Source of the DNA: an uncultured bacterium
Lineage (GTDB): Bacteria > CSSED10-310 > CALFER01
DNA: 64,000 nt
Assembly (NCBI GenBank): GCA_937951895.1
Contig: CALFER010000021.1
Coordinates: 1-64,000, forward strand
Reading direction: 5' to 3'
In this document: piece by piece, positions 1-8,648 of the stretch
How positions within the stretch are numbered: the first letter of the stretch is position 1
Layout of the letters: every line of letters starts with the position of its first letter
The notes under the pieces: model-generated
The model's database searches: none
What the model was told of the DNA's origin: nothing
Seen by the model: the letters and a program-made list of their open reading frames with translations, nothing else
Position numbers and translations under genes: made by a program

Positions 1-74
1 GATAATTTCAATTTGAGCTAAGTTTTAGAGATAATTTACGGGTGCGAAACTTGAGATTCTTAGTTTCATTATTC

Positions 75-132
75 ATCCAACTTTTCAATCATGTCAACTT
101 TCGCTTTTTTTTCGCCGAACAAGTTATTCAAC
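75..132 (-). other. Candidate integron recombination cores (attI-like), weak
   Basis: Two matches to the 7-bp integron core, GTTRRRY on the minus strand, occur at 75-81 (plus strand atccaac) and 126-132 (plus strand attcaac). They lie 124-181 bp upstream of the integrase start and read away from it, which is the orientation expected of attI beside a divergent cassette array. About 0.25 matches would be expected by chance in 255 bp, so this is suggestive only. No attC hairpin or cassette ORF is visible; the array would extend beyond the left edge. Confidence 0.22.
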
Positions 133-255
133 AGTTTTCTGCTCATCTTACAGAGTAAACCACAGTCTCTGTTGACGTGCAAGCAAGCCATTTCTTGCAT
201 TATCTAACTGGATATTTTAACTGATTCGCTAATCAAGAGGTTTTCTGGATATCTT

Positions 256-1575
256 GTGAAAAGCATCCCCGACAACATCGCCAACATCTTTTCTCAGCGA
301 ATGGAAGCAGCACACATTCCACTCGAAGACCGCCGTCAATTCCTCAAATGGCTCCGATTCTACCTCGATTTCTGCCAAAAATACGATTTCTCACCGACCG
401 ATCCGAATAGCCTGCTTCACTTCTTACAAAAATTGACCGAAAAAGGACAGTCACCTGCCAGACAACGTCAGGCGTCCCAAAGCGTCAGGGTTTACTTCGA
501 CATCGAAAAAAAACTCGTGTCTCAACATCATTCGGGCGATGTCGGTTCTTCAGAAACGCATCCCACTGCAACAGTCACTCCTTGGGATGCCGTCTTCCAA
601 ACCTTGCGGGACACCATCCGCCTCCGCAATTACTCCTACAAAACATATTCAACCTACGCCGGATGGATCGGCCGCTTCGAACAATTCGTCAATTCCAAAC
701 CCCCAGACAAAATCCAAATTCAGGATGTGAAGACATTCCTTACAACACTCGCTGTTCATTCACATGTCGCCGCCTCCACGCAAAACCAAGCATTCAACGC
801 TCTTCTTTTTCTGTTTCGTCATATTCTCAAACGGGAAGCCGAATTCGATGCATCGGAGGGCATCGTTCGCGCCAAGCAGAAAAAATATATCCCTGTCGTC
901 CTGACACGCGGCGAAGTTGATCTCGTCATCAGCAAATTGCTCTATCCTTACGATATTATCACCAAATTGCTTTATGGCTGCGGCCTTCGGCTTTTCGAAT
1001 GCTTGAACCTGCGAATGCACTGCCTGAACCTCGATGAACGCATCCTCACCGTTCATGACGGCAAAGGCCAGAAAGATCGCACTGTTCCGCTATTAAAAAC
1101 CATCATGAGTGAACTGCTGGACCATATAGAAAAAGTCAAAACCTCATTTGAAGCTGATCTTGATGCCTGTTTCAACGGTGTTTTCATGCCACGTGCATTC
1201 GATAAAAAATCTCCCGGTGCCGCCAAAGAATTCCCCTGGCAATGGCTGTTCCCTGCAAAAATCCTGACGTTCGTCCCCGAAACCAACGAGCACCGCAGAT
1301 ACCATCTTCACGAAACCCACGTTCAAAAAGCCCTCCATACGGCGGTCCGACGCTCGAAACTGATGAAGCGTGTCTCGGCCCATACTTTCCGTCACAGCTT
1401 CGCCAGCCATTTATTGCAGGCAAACGTCGATATCCGGACTATCCAGCAGATGCTCGGTCATAGCGATGTCCGCACCACGATGATTTATACGAACACGGTC
1501 AAAAGCCGCACCATCAAGGAACAGCAGAGTCCGCTGGATATGGAACCAAGTCGTCTCGACTCAAACACTAATTGA
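256..1575 (+). CDS. intI: Integron-type tyrosine recombinase (IntI family)
   Basis: Site-specific tyrosine recombinase of 439 residues. Catalytic residues visible are Arg245 (GCGLRLFE), His376 and Arg379 (HTFRHSF), His402 (LGHSDVRTT) and nucleophile Tyr411 (MIYT). Residues 310-352 carry the insert diagnostic of integron integrases: GVFMPRAFDKK, then FPWQWLFPA, then RRYHLHETHVQKAL. This separates it from XerC/D and phage integrases. The protein is about 100 residues longer than class 1 IntI because of an extra N-terminal SAM-like segment (about 15-85) ahead of the usual core-binding domain (about 110-200). The start is GTG, with a weak aagagg about 16 bp upstream; ATG at 301 is an alternative. 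The gene is AT-richer than the genes to its right, consistent with a mobile origin. It reads into the window, so its array should be to the left. Confidence 0.88.
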   Translation: MKSIPDNIANIFSQRMEAAHIPLEDRRQFLKWLRFYLDFCQKYDFSPTDPNSLLHFLQKLTEKGQSPARQRQASQSVRVYFDIEKKLVSQHHSGDVGSSETHPTATVTPWDAVFQTLRDTIRLRNYSYKTYSTYAGWIGRFEQFVNSKPPDKIQIQDVKTFLTTLAVHSHVAASTQNQAFNALLFLFRHILKREAEFDASEGIVRAKQKKYIPVVLTRGEVDLVISKLLYPYDIITKLLYGCGLRLFECLNLRMHCLNLDERILTVHDGKGQKDRTVPLLKTIMSELLDHIEKVKTSFEADLDACFNGVFMPRAFDKKSPGAAKEFPWQWLFPAKILTFVPETNEHRRYHLHETHVQKALHTAVRRSKLMKRVSAHTFRHSFASHLLQANVDIRTIQQMLGHSDVRTTMIYTNTVKSRTIKEQQSPLDMEPSRLDSNTN

Positions 1576-1824
1576 ATGAGTCATCCGAACCAACTCAAGA
1601 GTCATAGCTTCATCTAAAGCCACCTTTCTGAAAAGTCCAGTATTTTCTTTGTATTTTCGATTGCTCTGAATTACATGCGTTATCAGATCTTCCCGATGGC
1701 GTATAGCGTTCGTCGCGTTTTTCCCGGACAGGCGGAGATCTGCATGGTTTGCTTTCCCTTCCGGGGTCTTCGGGATGCGGGCACGGGCAACCCCGTCGCC
1801 CAACTCGATGCCCATCGTGTTCTT

Positions 1825-2565
1825 CTACAGAATCTGTCCCTGAAGCCCGATCGTGATCTTCTCAAGTGGAATCGACACACCGGACTCCGCCAGAGCCTGT
1901 TCCACCACATGCGGCAACCCGGAACAGCACGGCACTTCCATTCTCAGGATTGTCACGCTCCGGATCGGAACGTTCGAGAAAATCTGCAGGAACCGCTCGT
2001 GATACAACTCCATGTCATCGAACTTGGGACACCCCATCATCACGACTTTTCCATCGAAGAAATCGCGCTGGATCGACGGGTACGCCACCGGGGCGCAATC
2101 CGCCAGAATCAGAAGATCGGCATTGCGCAGAAACGGAGCGTGCGGCGGGATCAGCCGGATCTGGACAGGCCAGTTCATCAGACGCGACGGCTCCGGTGTT
2201 CCCGGCACCGCTTTTTCACCGACAGGCGCAGGTTGAGGGGAAAACTGCTTCATCACCGCAGATGGACAGGTGAATCCCGCATGCGCATGGCCCTGATGAT
2301 GCGGTGTCGCCGCGTGCATCGCGGGTTTCTTCCCGAGAGCCGCCTCGACCGCCGCTTCGTCGAATGCATCAGCCTCGCGTTCGATGATCGTGATCGCATC
2401 CATCGGACAGGTCCCCAGACAGGCACCCAGGCCGTCACAGTAGGAATCCGATACGAGTTTCGCTTTTCCGTCGATGATCTTGATCGCACCTTCCGCGCAT
2501 GCCGTCGCACATTGCCCGCACCCGTTGCACTTCCGCTCGTCGATCTGCACGATTTTCCGTTTCAT
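1825..2565 (-). CDS. Ferredoxin-like 4Fe-4S protein associated with Hcp
   Basis: A 246-residue iron-sulfur protein. An N-terminal cluster motif CNGCGQCATAC (Cys13, 16, 19, 23) is followed by a second CDGLGACLGTCP motif (Cys43, 49, 53). The remaining 190 residues include a CPSAVMKQF segment and conserved Cys motifs (LADCAPVAYPS, MMGCPKFDD, EVPCCSGLP). This architecture is commonly encoded next to hcp in anaerobes, where it is presumed to pass electrons to the hybrid cluster protein. It sits 98 bp downstream of hcp on the same strand, so it is probably cotranscribed. The start is ATG, preceded by ggagtggtgt. Likely cytoplasmic, since no signal peptide is seen. Confidence 0.85.
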   Translation of the reverse strand: MKRKIVQIDERKCNGCGQCATACAEGAIKIIDGKAKLVSDSYCDGLGACLGTCPMDAITIIEREADAFDEAAVEAALGKKPAMHAATPHHQGHAHAGFTCPSAVMKQFSPQPAPVGEKAVPGTPEPSRLMNWPVQIRLIPPHAPFLRNADLLILADCAPVAYPSIQRDFFDGKVVMMGCPKFDDMELYHERFLQIFSNVPIRSVTILRMEVPCCSGLPHVVEQALAESGVSIPLEKITIGLQGQIL

Positions 2566-2603
2566 ACACCACTCCTGTAAGGTTTCCTGAAAACCCGTCC
2601 TGA

Positions 2604-2631
2604 ACTCCTCCGGAGCTGTCTCCGGAGGAGT
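2604..2631. repeat. Perfect 12-bp hairpin between hcp and ferredoxin gene
   Basis: Arms ACTCCTCCGGAG and CTCCGGAGGAGT (2604-2615 and 2620-2631) are perfectly complementary around a 4-nt loop. Reading in the hcp to ferredoxin direction, no U-tract follows, so it is not a canonical intrinsic terminator. It may protect the hcp transcript end, be a processing site, or lower downstream expression. Confidence 0.7.
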
Positions 2632-2663
2632 GATTCACTTGTTACGCGTCGATTAAAACTCGA

Positions 2664-4292
2664 TCAGCCCAGAATCGCCTGGAGATCGGCATCCGGAGTG
2701 GTGATCGGCTTCAGATTGAAATTCTGCACCAGGACATTCAACACATTCGACGTGATGAATGCGGGCAGCGATGGTCCGATATGGATGTTTTTGATGCCGA
2801 GCGACAGCAGAGTGAGGAGGATGGCGACCGCTTTCTGTTCGTACCACGAGAGCACAAGCGAGAGGGGAAGATCGTTGACGCCGACACCGAAAGCCTTCGA
2901 GAGCGCCACGGCGATCTGGATCGCCGAGTAGGCATCGTTGCACTGGCCGATGTCGAGCAGGCGCGGAATGCCGCCGATATCGCCGAGTTCCTTGTCGAAG
3001 AAGCGGAACTTGCCGCACGCCAGGGTCAGCACAACGCAATCCTTCGGGACCTTTTCGACAAACTCCGTGTAGTAACTCCGGCCCGGCTTCGCGCCATCGC
3101 ACCCGCCCACGAGAAAGAAATGGCGGATCGCGCCGGCCTTCACCGCGTCGATCACCTGGCCCGCAACCGACATGACGGCATTGCGACCGAACCCGACCAT
3201 GACGGTTTTTCCCGGTTGGTCTTCCGTGAATCCCGGCATCTCGAGCGCCTTCTGAATCACGGCACTGAAATCACCGTTCTGGACATGCGTCACACCGGGC
3301 CAGCCCACGAGTCCTGTCGTGAAGATGTTGCCCTTGTAAGATTCGACCGGTTTCTGGATGCAGTTCGTCGTCATCAGGATCGCACCGGGGAACGCCGCGA
3401 ATTCCCTGGCCTGGTTCTGCCATGCCGTGCCGTAGTGTCCGTAAAAATGCTTGAATTTCTTGAGTTCGGGATAACCATGACACGGAAGCATTTCACCGTG
3501 GGTGTAAATCTGGATCCCCTTACCTTCCGTCTGGACGAGCAGATCGTGCAGATCCTTCAGGTCATGACCGGACACGACAATGGCCTTGCCTTTCTTCGCA
3601 CCGAGCGGCACGACCGTCGGCACGGGATGGCCATAGACGCCTGTATTCGCTGCATCGAGAATCTCCATCGCCTTGAGATTGGTCTCGCCGCACTTCATCG
3701 CCAGCCCGACCCATTCGTTGACACCGAGATTCCTGTCGAGAGTCGCCGCCATCGCTTCATAGATGTAGGCATAGATCGAATCGTCTTCCTTCCCGAGAAT
3801 CCTGGCATGATCCGCATAGGCCGCGAGTCCCTTGATGCCGTAGATCGTCGTTTCCTGGAGTGATTTGACGTCCGGATCGATCGAAGTGTCGAACTTGACA
3901 CCCATCGTCTGGGCCTGCTCGACGAGATCACTCACGGTCACGGCCGGTTTGAACGTCAGAGCCGCATCCCGGGTCGTGACGGTTCCGCCTGCCGCTTCCA
4001 GCCTGCTCTTCATCTGATCCCGGTATGTCACGCACTGATGAATCAACGGAACGAAACGGGCATCATCGAAATTGACATTGGTAACGGTCGAAAAAATCGC
4101 TTCGAGGGTGAAGCGGTCGATTTCAGGAACCTTGATTCCGCGTCTGCGCGCCGCATGAGCATATACAGAGAGGCCTTTCACGGCATGGATCAGCATGTCC
4201 TGAAGCGCTGCTGTCCCGGGCTGCTTCCCGCAGACTCCGACGACCGAACACCCCTGACCCTTCGCTGTCTGTTCACATTGAAAACAAAACAT
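2664..4292 (-). CDS. hcp: Hybrid cluster protein / hydroxylamine reductase
   Basis: Redox enzyme carrying a [4Fe-4S] cluster and the hybrid 4Fe-2O-2S cluster. The family reduces NO to N2O in vivo and hydroxylamine in vitro, protecting anaerobes from nitrosative stress. The N-terminal cysteine pattern is C-x2-C-x8-C-x5-C (Cys3, 6, 15, 21), the spacing of the strict-anaerobe class rather than the enterobacterial class. Hybrid-cluster ligands are recognisable in SGHDLKDL, HGEMLPCHGYPEL, TTNCIQKP, GGCDGAKPG and LACGKFRF. The 542-residue length is normal. The start ATG follows an aaaggagt ribosome site. The gene leads a two-gene unit with the ferredoxin and has an FNR/HcpR-type palindrome in its promoter. 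Confidence 0.96.
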   Translation of the reverse strand: MFCFQCEQTAKGQGCSVVGVCGKQPGTAALQDMLIHAVKGLSVYAHAARRRGIKVPEIDRFTLEAIFSTVTNVNFDDARFVPLIHQCVTYRDQMKSRLEAAGGTVTTRDAALTFKPAVTVSDLVEQAQTMGVKFDTSIDPDVKSLQETTIYGIKGLAAYADHARILGKEDDSIYAYIYEAMAATLDRNLGVNEWVGLAMKCGETNLKAMEILDAANTGVYGHPVPTVVPLGAKKGKAIVVSGHDLKDLHDLLVQTEGKGIQIYTHGEMLPCHGYPELKKFKHFYGHYGTAWQNQAREFAAFPGAILMTTNCIQKPVESYKGNIFTTGLVGWPGVTHVQNGDFSAVIQKALEMPGFTEDQPGKTVMVGFGRNAVMSVAGQVIDAVKAGAIRHFFLVGGCDGAKPGRSYYTEFVEKVPKDCVVLTLACGKFRFFDKELGDIGGIPRLLDIGQCNDAYSAIQIAVALSKAFGVGVNDLPLSLVLSWYEQKAVAILLTLLSLGIKNIHIGPSLPAFITSNVLNVLVQNFNLKPITTPDADLQAILG

Positions 4293-4348
4293 AACTGACT
4301 CCTTTCCATTCTGATATCGGTTACCGGATCATTCCCGATCCTGTTGCG

Positions 4349-4391
4349 AATATACGGCCTTCCCGCGCAATCATCCTTGACTTAAGTCAAG
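4349..4391 (-). promoter_or_regulatory. hcp promoter with FNR/HcpR-type palindrome
   Basis: A perfect 16-bp palindrome CTTGACTTAAGTCAAG lies at 4376-4391. It contains TTGAC-N4-GTCAA, the type of half-site bound by FNR/HcpR regulators. Downstream on the minus strand a TATATT -10 element occupies 4354-4349. A start about 7 nt further (near 4342) places the palindrome centre about 41.5 bp upstream, the class II activator position. A Crp/Fnr regulator with the matching E..SR recognition helix is encoded at 11716-12390. Confidence 0.75.
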
Positions 4392-4429
4392 CCCCGAAAA
4401 AAAAATCCACGGGGCCTCGCACCTCACAC

Positions 4430-6394
4430 CTACGATCCGTGCAGCCCGACCGCCTCGTGATCCATCGCCAGTATGCCGAGATGAACCGGATGCACGAGCA
4501 CGGCATACCAGTCCAGCGTGATCTCGGGAAGGGGACTCCCCCCCAGGTTCACCGACAGAAGTTCAATCGGATCGATCGAGTATCCTCCCGGAAGAGGTCG
4601 CAGCGCGATCGGACACGGGGAGGAATCGAACGCCGGCCATGATGGTTCAACACACAGAAACACCGGAATGTTCCCGACGAGCACCGCCAGATACAGGTCG
4701 CAATCGAGGTTGCCGCGTTGATTCTCGAGACTGAACGTCATGCTGAGCGTATCGCCGGCGACATAGTCGGTCTGGTTGAGCGCGATATCGATGCCGAGAG
4801 ACGGCGGGATCGCGGGAATCGCAGCCGTCCGCCGGAAATTCGCCCGCCCGGTCGGCCACGGCGCGTCATTCCCCTGCGCGCCCGGCAGATCATACGCGAT
4901 CACACCGGTCGCCGCCGTTCCCGCCACCAGTTCCAATCCGGAATCCCCGTCGATATCCGCCAGTGTCGGCGCGCCCAGGATGCCGTTCCATTCGCCCGGA
5001 TCCTGCGGCAGATCGACCTGATGGAGCAGTTCACCCTCCGCGGACAGCACATGGAGCCTCCCCGCGGCCCCGCTGCTCTTCTGTGTCCACGAGCCGAAAA
5101 TCACCTCGATCGGCCCATCGCCCTCGAGATCGGCAACAACCACCTCACCCGCGAAACGATAGAATCCCTCACCCGGAATGGTGACGGGAAACGGCCACGA
5201 ACCGAACTCGGCACCGTCCAGCCGGAATGCGTGAACGAAGCCGTCATACGCCGGATAGATGATTTCCAGGAAACCGTCGCGGTCCAGGTCCGCGAGTGTC
5301 GGGTTGGGCTGGCAGTTTTCAATGATTTCCCAGTCCTGTTCAAGCGGCGCCCAGGCTCCGGGAGAGGGCGGAGCAGGCAGCACCGTCCAGTCGAACGCAC
5401 CTCGGGCGAATCGCGACCGGTCCGCATTGAAGATGAGGGGGACCGTGTAGAGATCCGTGTAGGGATCGGTTTCGCAGTTGTGGACGTTGCCCGTGAGCAC
5501 GATTTCGAGCGTGCCGTCCTTGTCGAGATCCGCGATGGAGGGGGACGCGGCGGCGAAATTCGGACGATGCTCGATTCCACAGTTGCCCCAGCCGCGGATT
5601 TCCGGTTCCAGATCGACCCAGACGCCGACCTGACCCCAGAATTTCGATCCGTACATGCCGTTTGCAGGGATGCACGACCCGTCATCGTTGAACGCACAGA
5701 CATAATGTGTGTCGTTCGGCCCGATGATCTCGGAGACACCGTCCATGTCGATATCGGCGGACGCGAGATTCTGGTTGTAGCATCCCGCCGCATAACAGGG
5801 GCCTTCGTGCTGCGGCCAGCCCGGACGGATCACACCGGTATGTTCGTGGACATACCATTCCTGATCGTCTCCGTTGGAGGTTGATGCGGTGAGGATTTCG
5901 AGGTCGCCGTCGTTGTCGAGATCATCGAGGGCGAGCGAGCGCATTTCGCTGGAAGGCGCAGGGCAGATCGGCCAGCCCGGCAGGAATTCGCCGGTGATCG
6001 ACAGCGCGCAGACCCAGCCGCCGGAATGAGCGGTAACGATATCGAGACTGCCGTTGTGGTCGATATCACCGATCGCGACGGAACTGAAACTGCGCCCGAC
6101 CGACTCGGATCCCGTGTCATGGATGTCGTGCCCGTTGTAGACGCTCCAGTACTCGGTGCCGGTGGCGGCGTCGAGCACCCAGGTTTTGTACGATGAGTAG
6201 ATGACTTCGGGAGAGCCGTTCCCGTCGAGATCGACCACGGCGGGGGAACCATACCATCCGGTCATGCACCACGATGTACAGCCGCCGCGCTGCCAGAGCA
6301 GTTGAGGGGTGCCGATGGCATGTGCGGGTGTGAGAAAGGCAATCGATGCAACGAATAGAAGGGCAAACCTGCCGATGCGCGATGGTGCGTTCAT
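4430..6394 (-). CDS. Secreted FG-GAP/VCBS beta-propeller protein
   Basis: A 654-residue exported protein with an N-terminal signal peptide (about 1-27, ending near TPAHA). About seven FG-GAP/VCBS-type repeats follow, with calcium-binding loops such as DLDGNGSPEV, DIDHNGSLDI, DLDNDGDLEI, DIDMDGVSEI, DLDKDGTLEI, DLDRDGFLEI and DIDGDSGLEL. Together they should form a seven-bladed integrin-alpha-like propeller. The last 115 residues (from about 540) are a divergent copy of the C-terminal domain shared with eight other proteins in this window (GDTLSMTFSLEN, then an LAVLVGN strand). The start ATG has ggagg 11 bp upstream. The gene lies 76 bp behind the selenoredoxin gene and may belong to the same operon. 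Ligand unknown. Confidence 0.85.
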   Translation of the reverse strand: MNAPSRIGRFALLFVASIAFLTPAHAIGTPQLLWQRGGCTSWCMTGWYGSPAVVDLDGNGSPEVIYSSYKTWVLDAATGTEYWSVYNGHDIHDTGSESVGRSFSSVAIGDIDHNGSLDIVTAHSGGWVCALSITGEFLPGWPICPAPSSEMRSLALDDLDNDGDLEILTASTSNGDDQEWYVHEHTGVIRPGWPQHEGPCYAAGCYNQNLASADIDMDGVSEIIGPNDTHYVCAFNDDGSCIPANGMYGSKFWGQVGVWVDLEPEIRGWGNCGIEHRPNFAAASPSIADLDKDGTLEIVLTGNVHNCETDPYTDLYTVPLIFNADRSRFARGAFDWTVLPAPPSPGAWAPLEQDWEIIENCQPNPTLADLDRDGFLEIIYPAYDGFVHAFRLDGAEFGSWPFPVTIPGEGFYRFAGEVVVADLEGDGPIEVIFGSWTQKSSGAAGRLHVLSAEGELLHQVDLPQDPGEWNGILGAPTLADIDGDSGLELVAGTAATGVIAYDLPGAQGNDAPWPTGRANFRRTAAIPAIPPSLGIDIALNQTDYVAGDTLSMTFSLENQRGNLDCDLYLAVLVGNIPVFLCVEPSWPAFDSSPCPIALRPLPGGYSIDPIELLSVNLGGSPLPEITLDWYAVLVHPVHLGILAMDHEAVGLHGS

Positions 6395-6470
6395 GTCCGA
6401 TCCTCCAGTAAAGAGGATTATATCACATTTTCAGGACATCGGTCAGCGAAACGCCCGATTTTCCGCCCGG

Positions 6471-8648
6471 TCACTCGCCCCAGCCGAACTGAAACGAACT
6501 CATGGTTCCGAAAATGCCTGAAAAATCAGGCGTCACGATCGCTGCGTGAAACAGGATACCGGTCGCCGAACCGGCGCTCTGCGGCCAGGCGAACTCCGGA
6601 AGCACCGAAATCCGTGTTTCCCCGACAGGCAAAGACGGGTACGCGGTCAGATATGAATCGAGTGCGTTTGAGAAGGAAGGCGCAAAGTAGTATTGGCCGT
6701 ATACATCCAAAAGCACGAATACCGGATATCCCGTCAGAGCCTCGGTTCCGGCATTGCAGACCACGACGTCACACCGGCACGGATCGCCTGCCGTATAGTA
6801 TTCGGCTGGCATCTCGACCGCAGCACCGGTCTGCTGACAGTCATCGGGAGGCCTCGTCGGCGTCGGGGTCGGCTCGGGAATATCCAATCCGAAAAAGGTG
6901 AGCATGGCTGCGAGCAACCGCTCCGGATCGCCGCCCTCCGGAGTCGACAGAATCCCGCCGAATTTGATGTTGGAGCCGATCGTCCGGTACTGGGTGCGAT
7001 TCGAGGCAACCATGCAGTCGTAGATCGGATACACATTTTTCAGAACCGCCACAGAACCGTCGACCGCCTCGATCCGATCGATCCACCCGTTGAATGGGGT
7101 GTCCTTGGAATAATAATAGATCGGGTCGGCGGCAAACGAACCGGCTCCGGGCTGAAATGGACCGCTGTCCGTCTCGGCGTTTCCCGACCCGATCCACTGG
7201 ATGTCGAAACCATCCATCAACGGTCCGCCGGAGCTCCGAAGCCAGATTTCGCCGCTTTCGAGATACAGATTGCCGCCGTTGAACAGGTATGTCGCCAATC
7301 GGTTTTCTTCCTCGTCTGTCGGAAAGTACGGGCCGGAATTCCGGACACCGAGACACAAAAAGATGTTGTCATATGTGGACAATTCCAGTGGGATCGATGT
7401 CATGTACGGCGCATCCGGAACGTATCGGCGAATGGCATCGCGGAGAACCGGGCCTGAATTTTTCTGGTCTTCCAGATCGATAATCAGAACCGGCACATTT
7501 TCCAGAATGGAGAAGGCATGGTATCCGGAAGGAGGATGAAACGAGGAATTCGGTGACTGAGCCTGATCCACAGCAACGATGCGGTATTGAACCTGATCGC
7601 CCGGATTCAATCCCGAGAACGCTTCAGCGGTGTATCCTGCCCGGGAATGCATGGGGATGGTCTGAGTGGGGCCACCGTTGATGCGGAACTCGAGCGTGAC
7701 GGAGGCAACTCCGAGCCCGTCCGTCACGTCGGAATCGACCCGGCGGGGCAGTTGCAGCACCGAGCAGTCATCGAGAGGCGTGTGTTCGATGATGGGAGGA
7801 GTGGTGTCAGGGCCGGCATAAAACGTATACCGTTCCGCCGGAGCGTCGAACGGGAAAAACCGGCCGCAGCCCGCGTCGTTCGAGACCTGGATGTAGTAGT
7901 AGACGTGTGTGTCGCCCATGGGAGGGGGAATGTCGGCGGTATAGAGGACGGATCGGCCAGGAAGATCGGGAGCGTGCGAGCGATCGGACAGCATGGGGAT
8001 GATGGTGTAAGCGGGTCCGCCGTCGAGATTCCAGGCGAGTTGCGGGAATCCGGCTGAGAAGCTGAGGCCGTATTCGAGAGTGGCGTGGATGGGGATTGGA
8101 TTCGAGATATCTTCCGTATCGGGTCGGGGTTCATGGTCGAGAATGGAGACGGACGTGATGCCGGTTTCGAGGAGATTCTGGATCGTGTCGAGCACGCCCG
8201 GGTCGAATCCCTCGTGGAGCATCTGGATGATGCGGTTGCAGTCGAGCAGGCCGCTATAGGGAACGCTCAGGGTATCGAAAAAGGGCATGATGCGGTTATC
8301 GGGATCGGCGAGCACCGGGAAATGGAGTCCGTTCAAGAGTTCCCAGTCCCGGCAGTCCTCGATGGTGAGACCTGCGCCGATCGTGAACACCGACACGCCC
8401 TGGGATTGATAGGTCTGCCAAATCGTTTCGAAAGCCAGAGCCTCTGGCTGGCAACCAGATCAGCCAAGACTAAAGAAACTGAAGAGGATGATGTTTCCGG
8501 TCTGATCGCCGAGACGAAACAGATCGTTGTGTGAATCGAACAGGGTGAAACTCTCGAGGGTGTCGCCGATCGAATACCCGGCGAGTGCACATCCCGAGGC
8601 CATGATCACCATGCTGATCCAGATGCTCGCGGTCGATATCGCTTTCAT
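6471..8648 (-). CDS. Exported thioredoxin-fold selenoprotein (UxxC), multidomain
   Basis: Reading through one in-frame TGA (8462-8460) gives a 725-residue protein. Residues 1-24 are a signal peptide with a weak lipobox (ASGC). Residues 25-165 are an AhpC/TlpA-like redoxin: GDTLESFTLFD, then ILFSFFSLG-U-SGCQPEA, then VSVFTIGAG and FPVLADPD. The TGA falls exactly on the first catalytic Cys of the CxxC site, leaving U-S-G-C, and a SECIS-like hairpin follows it. Ig-like segments come next, then a ThuA/glutamine-amidotransferase-like region (VPVLIIDLEDQ to LTFFGLDIP), a short PT linker and the shared C-terminal domain (last 118 residues, ending FQFGWGE). The ATG overlaps the upstream stop (TGATG), suggesting translational coupling. 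The alternative is a pseudogene by nonsense mutation, but no other lesion is seen and the downstream part has no convincing ribosome site. Confidence 0.78.
8433..8462 (-). promoter_or_regulatory. In-frame UGA plus bacterial SECIS-like hairpin
   Basis: The UGA is at 8462-8460 on the minus strand. Ten nucleotides later, at 8449-8433, a perfect 7-bp stem (AGCCAGA/UCUGGCU) closes a GGC loop. The loop starts 18 nt after the UGA and opens with G, matching the bacterial SECIS rule of an apical loop 16-37 nt downstream with a G in its first two positions. This would recruit SelB-tRNASec. TGA also serves as an ordinary stop in neighbouring genes, so recoding would need this element. Confidence 0.72.

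Noticed and set aside
1561..1815. Minus-strand 84-codon frame downstream of the ferredoxin gene
   Set aside because: No ribosome site, no recognisable domain, and it spans the integrase 3' end and the AT/GC transition; more likely chance than a gene.
2781..3863. Long plus-strand frame opposite hcp
   Set aside because: Antisense shadow of a strongly conserved enzyme; Arg/His/Asp-rich translation without domain features.
4718..5884. Long plus-strand frame opposite the FG-GAP protein
   Set aside because: Shadow created by GC-rich codon usage on the other strand; no ribosome site or domain.
8397..8462. Simple nonsense mutation splitting the redoxin gene
   Set aside because: Not preferred because the stop is UGA, sits exactly at the catalytic Cys, is followed by a SECIS-like stem, and the rest of the 725-codon frame is intact. 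It cannot be fully excluded without genome-wide selenium genes.
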